A DNA stretch of 64,000 bases. It comes from CAMYKD01 sp041617155 (GTDB lineage Bacteria > Pseudomonadota > Alphaproteobacteria > Kiloniellales > JAKSDN01). The stretch is from NCBI GenBank assembly GCA_041617155.1, contig JBFJPL010000005.1, forward strand, positions 1 to 64,000, read 5' to 3'. This document shows, piece after piece, positions 16,911 to 25,054 of the stretch. Numbering within the stretch: the first letter of the stretch is position 1; each line of letters starts with the position of its first letter. Made by a program: the position numbers and the translations under genes. Under the pieces are notes generated by a model. That model was not told the DNA's origin. It made no database searches and saw nothing but the letters and a program-made list of their open reading frames with translations.

Positions 16911-19900
16911 ATGCCCCATTCACGCCTTGTCTCCAGCGCCTTCCTCGCATTGGCCCTGAACCTCGCCAGCCTTCCGGCCGCGACCACCGCCCACGCCCAG
17001 GCCAGCGGCTACCGGATCGACACCATCGCCCTCACCGGCGAGCCGTTGCCCGGCACAGGCGGCGCGACGGTGGATTTGCTCTTCGGCTTCGATTTGAACA
17101 GCGCAGGCGACCTGATCGTCTTGGGCGATTGGCAGGGTGCAAGCGAGGGGACAGGCAGCGGTTTGTGGCTGTGGCAACAGGGCGTTTTGAACCCAGTAGC
17201 GCTCAGCGAAGCCCCGGTTCCCGGCGTGGCGGGCGAGGTCTTCGGCCCAATATCAGGCAATTCTCCTCGACTGAACTCAGCCGGCAATGTGGCGTTCATT
17301 ACGCGCGGCAGCAGTACCGCTATCGACCGCCCAAGCCTCTATTCGGGAAACCCGGAGAACTTGAGCCTGGTCGCCCGGGTGGGCGAGCCGGCGCCCGGCG
17401 CCGGCGGCCTGCTGTTCGAGACGCTGGATCTGAGCGGTATGGCCAGTGCGACTGGCGGCGGGGCCACGGGGCCGTACTACCTGTTGCTCTATGGGCCCGC
17501 CTTGAACAGCAACGGCGACTTTGTCTTCATGGCCCATCTGGCCGACTGTGTCGATTGTGGCGTGCCGGCGGTGCGCGAGGACGGCCTCTGGCTGAATACC
17601 GCCAGCGGTCTGGAACTTATTGCGCTCACGGGCGACCCGGCACCCGGGACGGCAGGCAGCACGTTCGCCAAGTTTCTCCACTATTCGCTCAACGACGCCG
17701 GCCAGATCGCCTTCCGCGCTCTGCTCGACGACCCCTCCACCGGCAATCAGGGGCTGTGGATCGGCACGCCGGGAAACTTCACCTTGATCGCCAAGACCGG
17801 CGACGAGGCGCCAGGAACCGGGGGGCTTTCGTTCACGGAATTCGCTTCGGAGGCCGAGTTCGGACCGGCGTTGAGCGCGTCCGGGGACTTCTTTTTCCGA
17901 GCCTTTGTGAACAGCGGCGACCAAGCCAACGACGCCGGCCTATGGCTGTTCCGAAACGGCATCATCGAACCCGTCGTGCGTGCCGGCGAACCGGCGCCCG
18001 GCACGACGGCGGCTATCCAAAGTCTGGACGAACCGCAAATCAACGGCAGCGGCGACATCGCGTTTCTCGGCAGTTTCCCTGCCATCTATCCCGATCAGGA
18101 CCAAGGCATCTGGTTAGGAGCGCCCGAATCCCCCACCCTTTTGGTCCGCTCCGGCGACCCGGTTCCTGGCCTGCCCGGGGAGACATTTCTCCAGCTCAAT
18201 GGCTTGGCGCTCAACGCTTCGGGCCAGATCGCATTCCAGGCACAGGTGGATCCCAACCAGTACGAATTTGGCGTGTGGGTAGCCGCCTTCACCGGCATAT
18301 TCCCGATCATCTATCCCGGCCAGCAGCTCGAAGTGAAGGCCGGCGATCTCCGCACGGTCCGCTCGGCATATTTATTCGGCAATCTCAACAAGGAAGGCGG
18401 CCTCATCACCAGCTTCAACGACTCCGGCCAAGCCATGCTCTTTGTCGAGTTCGACGACTGGACGAGCGGTGTCTTCCTCGCCACGCCGGTCGACCCCACG
18501 GCCGACCAGCCGCCGATCGCCGACGCCGGGCCGGATCAGACCGTGTCCAGCGCAGATAGCGTCATGCTCGACGGCACTGGCTCCTTCGACCCGGAGGGCA
18601 GTCCGCTGACCTATCGGTGGAGCCTCGATGGCGCGCAAATCGCGACCGGGCCGACCCCGACCGTAGGCCCCTTCGCAGTCGGTGCCTATACGGTCGCCTT
18701 GACCGTGACCGATCAAGCCGGCCTGGAGCGGTCGGACACCATGTCGCTCACGGTCCGGCCACCCAATATGCCGCCGCTCGCCGAGGCCGGCCCCGATCAG
18801 ACAGTCGACCGCAGCCAGCTGGTGACGCTCGACGGCCTCGGGTCGGGCGACCCCGAGGGCGAGGCGCTGGCATATCTGTGGACGCTCGACGGTATAGAAG
18901 TCGGCACCAACGCCACGATCACGGTCGGGCCGCTGTCCATAGGGACGCACATCGCGACCCTGACGGTGACCGACCCACATGGCGCCAGCGCGTCGGACAA
19001 CCTGACGATCACGGTGGTGAACCGGGCGCCCATCGCACAGGCCGGACCGGACCGCACGGTCAACCACGCGACGATCGTGAACCTCGACGGCTCCGGCTCT
19101 CACGACCCCGACGGCGACACCTTGAGCTATGCATGGAGCCTGAACGGCGCCCAAATCGGCACCGGTGTCATAGCGCCTGTCGGGCCGTTCGATCCCGGTT
19201 CCCACACCATCGAACTGACGGTAACCGACACGTTCGGGGCGAGCGCGACGGACAGCCTGGTTGTCACGGTGATCAACGACCCGCCGGTGGCCGACGCTGG
19301 TCCGGATCAAACCATCCGGCATTCAACCACTGTGATGCTGGACGGCAGCGGATCGAGCGATCCCGAGGGCGAACCCCTCTCCTACGCCTGGTCGCTCGGC
19401 GGACAGCAGATCGCCAGCGGAGCGACGCCCACCGTCGGGCCCTTCAGCCCCGGGACCTACACCATAGACCTCACCGTGAGCGACAGCAGGGGCGCAACCG
19501 CGAGCGACATCCTGGTGCTCACCGTCACGAACCAGACGCCGGTGGCCGACGCCGGGCCCGACCAAACGGTCCAGGGGCCGAAGATCGTGACCCTGGACGG
19601 TAGCGGTTCCGCCGATCCCGATGGCGACGCGCTCAGCTATGCCTGGTCGCTCGACGGCATCGAGATCGCCACCGGACCACGGCCCAGCGCCGGGCCATTC
19701 GCGGACGGCAGCCATACGATCGGGCTCACCGTCACCGACTCTGCGGGCGCCACGAGCACCGACAGCATGACCCTGATGGTGCTGAACGCCCCGCCGATCG
19801 CCGATGCCGGACCCGACCAGACGATCGCGCACAAGAAGAAGGAGGTCGACGTCACCCTGGACGGCTCAGCCTCGGTCGATGCGGACGGCACGATCATCTC

Positions 19901-20072
19901 CTACCTCTGGACCCGCGACGGCGCGGTCGTGGCCTCGGGCGTGACGCCGACCCTGCGTTTGAAGCGAGGCGCCCACGTGCTCGACCTGACCGTGACCGAC
20001 GACGACGGCGCCACGGCCTCCGACCAGGTGGTGATCACGATCGTCAAGGGCACGCAGTTCAGCGGCAATTGA
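16911..20072 (+). CDS. Secreted repeat protein: seven GEPxPG repeats plus six PKD-like domains
   Basis: The 1053-residue protein starts at an ATG with GGAAGGA upstream and has a signal peptide ending near AHAQA. Residues about 35-525 hold seven imperfect repeats of the form GEPAPGTGG ... LNxAGxIAFxA, resembling the DUF7453-type repeats and suggesting a seven-bladed beta-propeller. Residues about 530-1045 hold six PKD-like beta-sandwich domains, each beginning near PIADAGPDQT and containing LDGSGSxDPEGxxLSYxWSLDG, spaced 252-258 bp. The C-terminus has no visible sorting signal or anchor. A surface or extracellular adhesion or binding role is an inference; no catalytic motif is seen. Confidence 0.85.
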   Translation: MPHSRLVSSAFLALALNLASLPAATTAHAQASGYRIDTIALTGEPLPGTGGATVDLLFGFDLNSAGDLIVLGDWQGASEGTGSGLWLWQQGVLNPVALSEAPVPGVAGEVFGPISGNSPRLNSAGNVAFITRGSSTAIDRPSLYSGNPENLSLVARVGEPAPGAGGLLFETLDLSGMASATGGGATGPYYLLLYGPALNSNGDFVFMAHLADCVDCGVPAVREDGLWLNTASGLELIALTGDPAPGTAGSTFAKFLHYSLNDAGQIAFRALLDDPSTGNQGLWIGTPGNFTLIAKTGDEAPGTGGLSFTEFASEAEFGPALSASGDFFFRAFVNSGDQANDAGLWLFRNGIIEPVVRAGEPAPGTTAAIQSLDEPQINGSGDIAFLGSFPAIYPDQDQGIWLGAPESPTLLVRSGDPVPGLPGETFLQLNGLALNASGQIAFQAQVDPNQYEFGVWVAAFTGIFPIIYPGQQLEVKAGDLRTVRSAYLFGNLNKEGGLITSFNDSGQAMLFVEFDDWTSGVFLATPVDPTADQPPIADAGPDQTVSSADSVMLDGTGSFDPEGSPLTYRWSLDGAQIATGPTPTVGPFAVGAYTVALTVTDQAGLERSDTMSLTVRPPNMPPLAEAGPDQTVDRSQLVTLDGLGSGDPEGEALAYLWTLDGIEVGTNATITVGPLSIGTHIATLTVTDPHGASASDNLTITVVNRAPIAQAGPDRTVNHATIVNLDGSGSHDPDGDTLSYAWSLNGAQIGTGVIAPVGPFDPGSHTIELTVTDTFGASATDSLVVTVINDPPVADAGPDQTIRHSTTVMLDGSGSSDPEGEPLSYAWSLGGQQIASGATPTVGPFSPGTYTIDLTVSDSRGATASDILVLTVTNQTPVADAGPDQTVQGPKIVTLDGSGSADPDGDALSYAWSLDGIEIATGPRPSAGPFADGSHTIGLTVTDSAGATSTDSMTLMVLNAPPIADAGPDQTIAHKKKEVDVTLDGSASVDADGTIISYLWTRDGAVVASGVTPTLRLKRGAHVLDLTVTDDDGATASDQVVITIVKGTQFSGN
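17025..18290 (+). repeat. Seven imperfect coding repeats (propeller-like)
   Basis: Seven units each open with a G(E/D)PxPG-type motif: TGEPLPGTGG, SEAPVPGVAG, VGEPAPGAGG, TGDPAPGTAG, TGDEAPGTGG, AGEPAPGTTA and SGDPVPGLPG. Each is followed about 20-35 residues later by a LNxxGxIAF-like strand. The count of seven fits a closed propeller. Confidence 0.7.
18510..20040 (+). repeat. Six tandem PKD-like repeats of about 85 codons
   Basis: Repeat starts read PIADAGPDQT, PLAEAGPDQT, PIAQAGPDRT, PVADAGPDQT, PVADAGPDQT and PIADAGPDQT. Period is 252-258 bp. The last unit has a lysine-rich insertion (AHKKKEVDV) that the others lack. Confidence 0.85.
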
Positions 20073-20099
20073 CCGGCGCCGGCGGCGCTCTCGACCGCT

Positions 20100-20672
20100 T
20101 CACACCTCGCGGTGGCGGAAACAGTCGAGGGTGTGGTCGTTGACCATGCCGACCGCCTGCATGAAGGCATAGCAGATCGTCGGCCCGACGAAGCGGAAGC
20201 CGCGGGCCTTGAGCGCCTTGGAAAGCGCCTTGGACTCCGCGGTCTCGGCCGGCACCTCGGCCAGGGAGCGCCAGCGGTTGACGATCGGCCGGCCGTCTAC
20301 GACTGCCCACAGGAAGTCCGCAAAGCTGCCGTCCCGCTCCTTGATGTCCAACCAGCCCCGCGCGTTGTCGATGGTCGCCTGGATCTTGGCGGCGTTACGC
20401 ACGATTCCGGCATCGGCCTTGAGCGCGGCGGTCTTCTCCGGACCGTAGCGCGCGATGACCGCCGGGTCGAAACCGTCGAAGGCGGCGCGGTAGTTCTCGC
20501 GCTTCTTCAGGATGGTGATCCAGGACAGGCCGGCCTGGGCACCCTCCAGGATCAGCATCTCGAAGAGAGCCCTGTCGTCGCGCAGGGGCACGCCCCATTC
20601 GCGGTCATGGTAAGCGATGTAAATCGGCTCGCCGCCGACCCAACCGCAGCGGGTCTTGCCGTCTCCGGTCAT
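20100..20672 (-). CDS. tag: DNA-3-methyladenine glycosylase I
   Basis: Tag removes 3-methyladenine from alkylated DNA as the first step of base excision repair. The 190-residue protein has the family N-terminus RCGWVGGEPIYIAYHDREWG, the helix-hairpin-helix core (FEMLILEGAQAGLSWITIL, ENYRAAFDGFDP), SFADFLW, and the zinc-binding ending VGMVNDHTLDCFRH; Cys and His ligands are present at both ends. The ATG at 20672 overlaps the recO stop by 4 bp, so it is the last gene of the rnc-era-recO run. A second, more divergent family member is encoded at 60379. Confidence 0.95.
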   Translation of the reverse strand: MTGDGKTRCGWVGGEPIYIAYHDREWGVPLRDDRALFEMLILEGAQAGLSWITILKKRENYRAAFDGFDPAVIARYGPEKTAALKADAGIVRNAAKIQATIDNARGWLDIKERDGSFADFLWAVVDGRPIVNRWRSLAEVPAETAESKALSKALKARGFRFVGPTICYAFMQAVGMVNDHTLDCFRHREV

Positions 20673-21394
20673 GAGGCGCCAGGCTCCGGGAAGCGCTCGG
20701 CCAGGCGCTGACGCGGCACCGGCAAAGGCCGGTCCTGGGGGCCGAAGACGAGGCGCTGAAGGAAGTATCCGGTCAGCCTGAGTCCCTGGCCGACCTCGGC
20801 CGGCCCGCCGCCGCCGCGTCCGGCCAGAAAGCCCGGCAGGGTCAGCAGTTTTTCCCGGTAAGGTTCCCCGGCCGCCAGCGAGACCGCCCGGCCGCTGCGC
20901 GGGCTGACGTAGGCCAGCTGGTCGTTGGCACCGCCGGCCGCGCAAGACGCCAGGTCGAGCCCGAAGCCCAGTTCGGCGAGCAGCGCCAGCTCCCAACCGA
21001 CATAGGCCTCGGCCCAATGGTCGCTTTCCAGCGCCGCCAGCAAAGCCAGGAATCCGTCATAGCAGAGCCGGTGCGCCTCGCGCTCCGGCAAGGCCCGCTC
21101 CGAGACCGCCGCCGCCGCCGTCAGCGCCGCCAGTCGGTCGGGGTCGTTCATCAGGCGCGCCGCGTGGCTGGTCTCCAGCTCGCAGGTATAGGCGCCCAGA
21201 TGGTCCGCCAGGCGCGCGCGCCAGGTGACCGCCACCCGGTTGCCGGTCTGCAGCACGCCGCGGGCCCGGCGACCCTGCCCGCCGCGCACGAGGCCCGCAT
21301 GGCGCCCGTGATCCCGGGTCAGAAGCTGCACCACCGCCGCCGTTTCGCCATGCGGCCGGGCGCTCAGGACGATGCCTTCGTCGATCCATTCCAT
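20669..21394 (-). CDS. recO: DNA repair protein RecO
   Basis: RecO works with RecF and RecR to load RecA on SSB-coated single-stranded DNA. The 241-residue protein has the OB-fold N-terminus (EGIVLSARPHGETAAVVQLLTRDHGRHAGLVRG, quoted in part by its key features) with the GxxG turn, then the helical domain including WELALLAELGFGLDL and a C-terminal LTGYFLQRL helix. Only one cysteine lies in the region where some RecO proteins bind zinc, so the zinc site seems absent. It follows era after about 20 bp and is overlapped by tag. Confidence 0.93.
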   Translation of the reverse strand: MEWIDEGIVLSARPHGETAAVVQLLTRDHGRHAGLVRGGQGRRARGVLQTGNRVAVTWRARLADHLGAYTCELETSHAARLMNDPDRLAALTAAAAVSERALPEREAHRLCYDGFLALLAALESDHWAEAYVGWELALLAELGFGLDLASCAAGGANDQLAYVSPRSGRAVSLAAGEPYREKLLTLPGFLAGRGGGGPAEVGQGLRLTGYFLQRLVFGPQDRPLPVPRQRLAERFPEPGAS

Positions 21395-21413
21395 TGCCCA
21401 AATCTGCCGTATG

Positions 21414-22322
21414 TCAGGCCTCGAAGTCGAGGCCCCAGTCGCGGTAGCGGGCCGGGTCGTCGAGCCAACCCGGGCGTACCTTGACGAAGAGGAAGAGATG
21501 GACCGGGCGACCCAGACTCTCGACCAGATCGGCCTGGGCCGCCTCGCGCACCGCCTTGATGGTGCGCCCGCCCTTGCCGAGCACGATGGCCTTCTGGGAG
21601 TCGCGGCGCACGTAGACGGTCTGTTCCAGGCGCAAGCTGCCGTCGTCGCGCTCGTCCCAGGATTCGGTCTCGACCGTGAGCGCGTAGGGCAGTTCCTGGT
21701 GCAGCATGAGGAACAGCTTCTCGCGGGTCGTCTCGGCCGCCAGCAGGCGTTGCGGCAGGTCCGAAAGCTGGTCTTCCGGATAGTGCCACGGCCCCTCGGG
21801 CAAGGCTTCGGCCAGAAATTGCAGCAGATCGTCCGTGCCGTCCCCCTTGAGCGCGGAGATCATGAAGATCCGGTCGAAAATGCCTTCGGCCTCGAAACGC
21901 GCGGCCAGCTCCAACAGCCGCGACCGCTTGATCGTGTCGATCTTGTTGAGCACCAGGATGGCGCGCCGCTTCTGTCGTTTCAGCCCTTCGATGATCCGGC
22001 CCGTATCCTGGTCGCGCCGCGTGGCGCCGCAGTCGACCAACAGCACCAGAAGATCGGCATCTTCAGCGCCGGACCAGGCGGCTGCGACCATGGCCCGTTC
22101 CAACCGCCTCTTGGGTGCGAAAATGCCGGGAGTGTCGACAAAGATGATCTGGCTCCGGCCCTCGATCGCGATGGCGCGAAGCCGCATGCGGGTCGTCTGC
22201 ACCTTGGGCGTGACGATCGAGACCTTGGCGCCGACGAGGCGATTGAGCAGCGTGGACTTGCCGGCATTCGGCGCGCCCAGCAAGGCGACGAAGCCGCAAC
22301 GCTGAAGCTCGCGCCGGCTCAT
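21414..22322 (-). CDS. era: GTPase Era
   Basis: Era is an essential GTPase that binds the 3' end of 16S rRNA and helps mature the 30S subunit. The ATG at 22322 gives 302 residues, normal for Era; a longer open frame upstream overlaps rnc and lacks similarity. GTPase motifs are G1 GAPNAGKST, G3 DTPG, and G4 NKID; the C-terminal KH domain contains VLGKGGRTIKAVREAA. The start overlaps the rnc stop by 4 bp, the standard rnc-era coupling. Confidence 0.96.
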   Translation of the reverse strand: MSRRELQRCGFVALLGAPNAGKSTLLNRLVGAKVSIVTPKVQTTRMRLRAIAIEGRSQIIFVDTPGIFAPKRRLERAMVAAAWSGAEDADLLVLLVDCGATRRDQDTGRIIEGLKRQKRRAILVLNKIDTIKRSRLLELAARFEAEGIFDRIFMISALKGDGTDDLLQFLAEALPEGPWHYPEDQLSDLPQRLLAAETTREKLFLMLHQELPYALTVETESWDERDDGSLRLEQTVYVRRDSQKAIVLGKGGRTIKAVREAAQADLVESLGRPVHLFLFVKVRPGWLDDPARYRDWGLDFEA

Positions 22323-23032
22323 TGCGCGTCGTCGTCGAGACTGTCCAGGAGACGGCTGGCGGCCGCCTGCTCGGCCAGACGCTTGGACCGCCCCTCGCCC
22401 TCGGCCGGTGGATAACCGGCGACGGTCACCTCGACGGTGAAAACCGGTTCGTGCGCCGGACCTTCGCGACAGGCTTCCCGGTAGGTCGGCAGCGGCAGAG
22501 CGCGGCCTTGGGCCCATTCCTGCAACGCGGTCTTGGCGTCTTGCGGCGGCGTGAGATCGGCCGCCAGCAAGGGAGTCCAGTGCGGCACCACGAAACCCCG
22601 CGCGGCGGACAGACCGCCGTCCAGGTAAAGCGCACCGAGCACCGCTTCGCAGGCATCGGCCAAAAGCGCCGGGTTGGTGCTCTCACCGGCCTCCTGTTCC
22701 GCTTTGGCGAGGATCAGGAAGCTGCCAAGGCCGACGGTCTCGGCAACCTGGGCCAGGGTTTCCCGGCGGACCAGAGCGGCAAAACGACGCGCCAGAGCAC
22801 CCTCGGTCTCTTTCGGGAATTGCGCCAGCAAGAGGTCGGCGACGACCAGGCCGAGCACCCGGTCGCCAAGAAACTCCAGTCGCTCGTAGCTCTCCAGCGG
22901 CCTGTTTGCCGCGCTCGGGTGGGTCAGGGCCTGGCGCAGCAAGGTCGGAGACTTGAAACGATGGGAGAGACTGGCGGCCAGATCGTCGAGATGACCACCG
23001 GCCGCCTTTGCCGAGTCTCGCGCCGCCGCCAC
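22319..23032 (-). CDS. rnc: Ribonuclease III
   Basis: RNase III cleaves double-stranded RNA, including rRNA precursors. The 237-residue protein has the catalytic signature ERLEFLGDRVLGLVVADLL (residues about 50-68), the second acidic site in ADACEAVLGALYLDGG, and a C-terminal double-stranded RNA-binding domain ending near RSKRLAEQAAASRLLDSL. The start is a GTG. It lies one base from the lepB stop and overlaps era, so lepB-rnc-era-recO-tag are probably co-transcribed. Confidence 0.96.
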   Translation of the reverse strand: MAAARDSAKAAGGHLDDLAASLSHRFKSPTLLRQALTHPSAANRPLESYERLEFLGDRVLGLVVADLLLAQFPKETEGALARRFAALVRRETLAQVAETVGLGSFLILAKAEQEAGESTNPALLADACEAVLGALYLDGGLSAARGFVVPHWTPLLAADLTPPQDAKTALQEWAQGRALPLPTYREACREGPAHEPVFTVEVTVAGYPPAEGEGRSKRLAEQAAASRLLDSLDDDAQ

Positions 23033-23033
23033 C

Positions 23034-23786
23034 CTACTCTATGCCGTCGAAAAGGCGGCCCCAGCGGATCGTCGAGGGCCAGCGCCAGAACTGCCAGAAG
23101 GCGCCCTCGCCATTCTGCGAGAAGAACAGGAATTCCGCACGGCCGACCAGATTCTCCCGCGGCACGAAGCCGACCCGCCCCTGGGCCCGGCTGTCTTGGC
23201 TGCGGTCCCGGTTGTCGCCCATGAAGAAGTACTTACCCTCGGGCACGAGAAATTCGCGTGTGTTGTCGGAGCGCTCCTCGTCGCTGTATTCACGGATCAG
23301 ATGCCGGCGGCCGTTGGGCAGGGTCTCGATATACTCCGTGACCTCGCTCGTACGACCCGCGAAGCCGGTGACCTTGACCGGCCCGAGCCGCTCGCGCTCG
23401 ACCGGCTGGCCGTTGATGTGCAGCACGCCGCTCTTGACCTGAATCCGGTCGCCGGGCAGGCCGACGAGCCGTTTGATGTAGTCGGTCTCGTTGTCCGCCG
23501 GAAGCTTGAAGACGATCACGTCGCCCCGCTCCGGCTCACTCGCGAAAATCCGGCCCGGGATCAGCGGCAGTCCGAAGGGCAATGAATAGCGGCTATAGCC
23601 ATAGGAAAACTTCGACACGAAGAGGTAGTCGCCGACCAACAGCGTCGGGATCATTGATCCCGACGGGATGTTGAACGGCTCGTAGGCGAAGGTCCTGACG
23701 AACAGCGCGATGATGACCGCATAGACGACCGTGCGCAGCGTCTCGCCCCAACCGCCGGATTTCTCACGTGACATAGAGTCTTCCAT
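23034..23786 (-). CDS. lepB: Signal peptidase I
   Basis: LepB cleaves signal peptides of exported proteins at the periplasmic face of the inner membrane. The protein has one N-terminal membrane segment (TVVYAVIIALFVRTFAYEPF), the catalytic serine in NIPSGSMIPTL, the catalytic lysine in DYIKRLVGLPGD, and the later conserved box FFMGDNRDRSQDSR. The ATG at 23786 (250 residues) has AGGA upstream; ATG 23774, four codons later, is equally possible. It heads the rnc-era-recO run. Confidence 0.95.
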   Translation of the reverse strand: MEDSMSREKSGGWGETLRTVVYAVIIALFVRTFAYEPFNIPSGSMIPTLLVGDYLFVSKFSYGYSRYSLPFGLPLIPGRIFASEPERGDVIVFKLPADNETDYIKRLVGLPGDRIQVKSGVLHINGQPVERERLGPVKVTGFAGRTSEVTEYIETLPNGRRHLIREYSDEERSDNTREFLVPEGKYFFMGDNRDRSQDSRAQGRVGFVPRENLVGRAEFLFFSQNGEGAFWQFWRWPSTIRWGRLFDGIE

Positions 23787-23877
23787 TATGATCCTGAGTT
23801 CCAATGCTTTGAGCTGCGACAGACAGGGCCGAAACAGCCCTTTTCGGTCCGCCCCGAACGCCTGATCACCGAGCCGG

Positions 23878-24288
23878 TCATTCCCCCCGCCCAGGCACCG
23901 CCGAAATAATAACGATCGCCTGGGCCAGGGGATAGTCATCGGTGATGGTTATGTCAATTTGTGCGGTCATCCCGGCCGGGACAAGCTCGGCCAAGCGTTC
24001 GGCCGCGCCACCGGTCAGCGCCAAGGTCGGCTTGCCGCTGGGCAGGTTGACGACCCCCATATGCTGCCAATGGACGCCACGCCGCGGCACCCCGGTTCCC
24101 AGCGCCTTGGCGCAGGCCTCCTTGGCGGCGAACCGCTTGGCGTAGCTTGCCGCGCGGGCCGCCCGGCGATCGGACTTCTGCTGCTCCACTTCGGTGAAGA
24201 CCCGCTGTACGAAGCGCTCGCCGAACCGATCGAGAACCCGCTCGACCCGCCGGATATCGATCAGGTCGTTGCCCAGGCCGATGATCAT
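23878..24288 (-). CDS. acpS: Holo-[acyl-carrier-protein] synthase
   Basis: AcpS transfers 4'-phosphopantetheine from CoA to apo-ACP for fatty-acid synthesis. The 136-residue protein has both signature motifs: GLGNDLIDIRRVERVLDRFG near the N-terminus (metal-binding Asp) and RFAAKEACAKALGTG in the middle. In many alphaproteobacteria pdxJ precedes acpS; here a DUF2062 gene occupies that place about 95 bp upstream. lepB follows after about 90 bp. Confidence 0.95.
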   Translation of the reverse strand: MIIGLGNDLIDIRRVERVLDRFGERFVQRVFTEVEQQKSDRRAARAASYAKRFAAKEACAKALGTGVPRRGVHWQHMGVVNLPSGKPTLALTGGAAERLAELVPAGMTAQIDITITDDYPLAQAIVIISAVPGRGE

Positions 24289-24383
24289 CTACTCGCGCTC
24301 CCCTACGGCCCAGGCGTATCCGGACAAGGGCCCATACCAAAGGTCATTGATCCGGAATTTCGATAACGAGTCTGCAAGACCCA

Positions 24384-24974
24384 TCATAGATGCTCCGCAG
24401 GCTCGGTGCCATCGGCCTGTACCGCCAATACTTTCTTGCGCCGGCGCATGACTTTTCTGCGGATCCGCCAGCGCCGCGCGCGCTGATACTCGGCCACGAT
24501 CCGGCGCATCGGCAAGAAGAACGAGACCCAGGCAATGATCGCGGTCGGGATGCCGCTGACCGTCATCGGCCAGAGCACCTGCCAGGGATGGTCGCGAATG
24601 TAGCTGAAGGTCAACTCGTTGGGCAGGTCGCTGACCGTGTCGTGTCCGAGCAGCCAGCGTCCCGAGACGTAGAGCCAATACCAGATGAACGGAAAGGTCC
24701 AGGGGTTGCCGATCACCGTGCCGATGCCAGAGGCAATCAGATTGCCCCTGATCAGCAAGGCCAGCAGCATGGCCAGCAGAATGTGAAAGCCGATAAAGGG
24801 CGTGAACGAGATCGCGGCGCCGCAGGCAAAGCCGGCGGCAATGCGATAGGGCGTTCCAGGCAGGCGGCCGAGCCGATGCGCGATATACTTCGCCGAGCGA
24901 TGGAATCCCCCGGTCGGCCAGACGAACGCCTTGAGCCGGTGGGCGAATGGCAGGGGAATTCGGCGCTTGAACAT
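24384..24974 (-). CDS. DUF2062 membrane protein
   Basis: The 196-residue inner-membrane protein shows the DUF2062 pattern: a basic start, then YRIAAGFACGAAISFTPFIG, the hydrophobic LLAMLLALLIRGN and SGIGTVIGNPWTFPFIWYW with the conserved GNPWT motif, followed by a further membrane helix and a strongly basic tail. The family's function is unknown; in other bacteria it often sits near cell-envelope or nucleotide-signalling genes. It lies between rsh and acpS in the same direction, in the position often occupied by pdxJ. Confidence 0.85.
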   Translation of the reverse strand: MFKRRIPLPFAHRLKAFVWPTGGFHRSAKYIAHRLGRLPGTPYRIAAGFACGAAISFTPFIGFHILLAMLLALLIRGNLIASGIGTVIGNPWTFPFIWYWLYVSGRWLLGHDTVSDLPNELTFSYIRDHPWQVLWPMTVSGIPTAIIAWVSFFLPMRRIVAEYQRARRWRIRRKVMRRRKKVLAVQADGTEPAEHL

Positions 24975-25054
24975 TTCCGCTAACGGGTCTCGAGGCGTCC
25001 AGGTAGTCGGTTAGATAACAGTCATGCTCGGTGTCCAAGGCGAAATCGCCGCGA

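Noticed and set aside
18372..19322. 316-codon minus-strand frame with repeats
   Set aside because: The apparent repeats only mirror the PKD-coding repeats on the plus strand.
20076..20088. Small GC hairpin (GCGCC/GGCGC) between the PKD protein and tag genes as a terminator
   Set aside because: A 5-bp stem with a 3-base loop and no T-tract is expected often by chance at this GC content.
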